Source: Argentina anserina
Lineage: Eukaryota > Streptophyta > Magnoliopsida > Rosales > Rosaceae
Length of the DNA: 64,000 nucleotides
Direction: 5' to 3'
Assembly: GCF_933775445.1 (NCBI RefSeq)
Contig: NC_065873.1
Coordinates: forward strand, 27,156,001-27,220,000
This document shows, in pieces, positions 61,786 through 64,000 of the stretch. Under the pieces are notes generated by a model. The model saw only the letters and a program-made list of their open reading frames with translations. It did not search any database and was not told where the DNA came from. Both the position numbers and the translations under genes were made by a program. Positions within the stretch are counted from its first letter, which is position 1. Each line of letters opens with the position of its first letter.

Positions 61786-64000
61786 GCATGACCTGAAGGA
61801 TGTTGGTCCTCTCTTGAAGAAGTGAGGATGACTTGAGATTAATTAAGAGTGTATACATGCTTCTCCAACTCTCCAAGCTACATCTCGCAGTCATTTCTTT
61901 TTGAACAAACAATTAGGGCAGAGCGGCAAACGATGCATTAAACTAGCTAAAACGGTAAAGAGAATAAGGAAATTGAAAGCCGAGTTAAATCTATAGAAGT
62001 TTGACGTGTTGGCCGGGCCTTGAAATTTGATGGATTCTCACATCAATCGGTGAGTTTCAATTTGAATATCCAATCTTTAAGTACATGAACCAATTACAAT
62101 AATTATGAAGAGATTGACCTCCCAAATGAGTAACTTGAGCTTACTCATGACGATGGCTTAGTGAAATTTGTATCCCCTGGCCTCTCTCGATTTTGTTAGT
62201 GTACATTTTCACTGTGGAATTAGGTTTTAAACTTTGATTTAGTGGGTTGTTGCTATGACATGACATATGCGATATGATCGATGCACGTGTATCCAATTGA
62301 TGTTATCATTTCGTCAATGTAAACAAAAAATCAAAGAACACACAAAAAATAAATCGATCTACAACGTAATCCAAAAGATAATAGATTAAATAAAAATAAA
62401 AAGAAGAGAGAAAGCAAGAGAGGGGAACCAAACCAAAACACTCATATAAAACTAGCAAAATAATAAAATTATAAAAATTAAAAATGTGAGAGACCCATAA
62501 AATCACCATTACAATGAGATAAAATAAATAGAAGAGACTTATTCCATTAAATTAGTTGAGATAATGTTGTACCGTGATTAACTAAAACACTGGCCACGTT
62601 ATTTCCTTTGCGAAATATATGAGAATACTGAAAAGTCATTTCTGACATGTATCGCAAACAATTAAACCAACGAACTCAAAGTAAAATGCATAAAGATAAT
62701 AGAAAATTAGAAATTAAGTTAAATGCATGTAAAGACTTCGATCGATCAAGTAGACATTTACATAAAGATAGTAAAAGGAGCCGGCCTTTTGAATTGGAAA
62801 GAAAGAAAGAACAGAGAAAGCCAAACTAAAGAGAGTACGCATGGTCTCCAATTAAGAATTGCCATCATTGAGATCTCGAGGCTTTTGAGACGAAAGGCAT
62901 CAATTGTTTCAAATATATGATCGATATGCCATCAAAAACTGAGCTGTGATATGTATGAATTTGGTCCTCATGAAAATGTCAGCTAGCAAGTTTAAACTCA
63001 TGTGTTTAGACTCATATTCAACCATGGAATCTTCTAACTATTTTAACGTAACCTAGCTAACTTATGGATCATCATGAGTACATCTGCGAGCTTCTGATAG
63101 AGAGTACAAAAGGAAAAGGGTCTCGTCCATCACTTTCATCATTGCTCGTTAGAGCGATCTAGCCAATAGGAGTGCGTATAACAAATTAAAAGACGAAATA
63201 ATTACTTAAAACCCTTACTTAGTTGATTAAACAACATGATTACAACGTAAAAGGAAAGGTAGGTCACAAGAACAATTGGTGCTTCATGACCCTGCAGATT
63301 GGAGACAGACTGATCTGAAGTTCTGAACATGCACTAGATCTTCTTCTTTAGACGCAACACTCAACAAGATAATTGATAATTAAGTACTGCTTGAACAGAA
63401 ATACAATCATCAATATCAATATATCAGAACCCAGAGTTTTACGTACTAATACTTCATTACCCATGCTTAATTATAGTATTGCAAATTAACACCAGTGACC
63501 ACTGATCGTAAAGAATAAGGTAGAGACAACTGATATTGGAGTGTGAGGAAAAAGGGAAAAGGTTTGCTTCTTCATTGTCTATAATTAGCCTGCTGATCTT
63601 ATACACGTACGTAGACATATAGAGCTCTGCAGCTTTGTGCCTGACTGTATACAAATTGTTCTTTTGGCCTTGTTCCTATTGCAAAAGAATGTCCGACAAT
63701 AGAACAAAGCAAATAAAATCGTCTTGGCGCCATCGATCAGAGATACGTTGTCCTTATTAATTGGCCCCGTTGTGTTTGTTTGTTCTTGACCTAACTCACT
63801 GATCACGACCTTTCAGTCGCCACAGTTTCTCTGTGGCTATATATGTCTATGACTAAACTCACTAAAGTATATTGCATGCAGGGAAATCTCAAAAGGAAAA
63901 TCACAGAACAGTGATGCAATGCTAAATATATAGTAGCTTAGGTCAAAAGATCATTAATGAAAGACCAAAAAAGGTACTCTTGGATTGTTATCATCCAACT
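61786..64000. other. AT-rich terminal region, no gene identified
   Basis: Short frames (for example 62647-62829 on the + strand, 63585-63806 on the - strand) have no recognisable motif or splice context. A gene that continues past the right edge cannot be excluded. Confidence 0.5.

Overview
The window is nuclear DNA from a flowering plant, most likely a eudicot. The genes are intron-rich with GT-AG junctions, and the families are plant-specific: Aux/IAA, AHP, HD-ZIP III and a SAWADEE homeodomain protein. Intergenic DNA is AT-rich and full of transposon relics and (TA)n tracts. A Rosaceae-like source is only an impression. Exon boundaries were placed by eye from splice signals and protein continuity; in six of the seven intact gene models the exon lengths sum to a multiple of three (not totalled for the IAA gene).

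Layout: (1) 1-3774 is the 3' part of a broken endogenous caulimovirid (florendovirus-like), with protease, reverse transcriptase/RNase H and a second ORF. It ends in a primer-binding-site-like octamer fused to a (TA)n tract. (2) 3775-4762 and 7502-8340 hold five long inverted-repeat elements that all sit in (TA)n tracts. (3) 4763-6900 is a minus-strand amino acid permease pseudogene. (4) 9568-11319 is an IAA26/IAA18-type Aux/IAA repressor and 13635-15050 a histidine phosphotransfer protein, both on the minus strand. (5) 17260-21871 is repeat-rich, with a LINE remnant, a ~126-bp tandem repeat, one orphan last exon of an organellar tryptophanyl-tRNA synthetase and a ~2-kb inverted-repeat-bounded element. 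(6) 22376-25785 (+) is a plant cereblon-like gene, convergent with a 19-exon NADP-malic enzyme gene at 26373-30443 (-). (7) 30444-37347 is AT-rich, with two hAT-like elements and a perfect hairpin. (8) 37348-41438 is a non-autonomous LTR retrotransposon whose interior is mostly two tandem arrays. (9) On the + strand follow an SHH1-like gene (41790-44399), a TMX2-like gene (46263-48226) and an ATHB8-type HD-ZIP III gene (52563-57444) with a miR165/166 site split by an intron. (10) 57640-64000 has two truncated LINEs, a 23-bp tandem array and a possible solo LTR; no gene was found in the last 2 kb.

The genes do not form one pathway. The IAA and AHP genes belong to auxin and cytokinin signalling; HD-ZIP III acts in vascular patterning; SHH1 acts in RNA-directed DNA methylation. 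The most unusual feature is the set of (TA)n-bound hairpin elements with related ends, next to a viral insertion that also ends at (TA)n.
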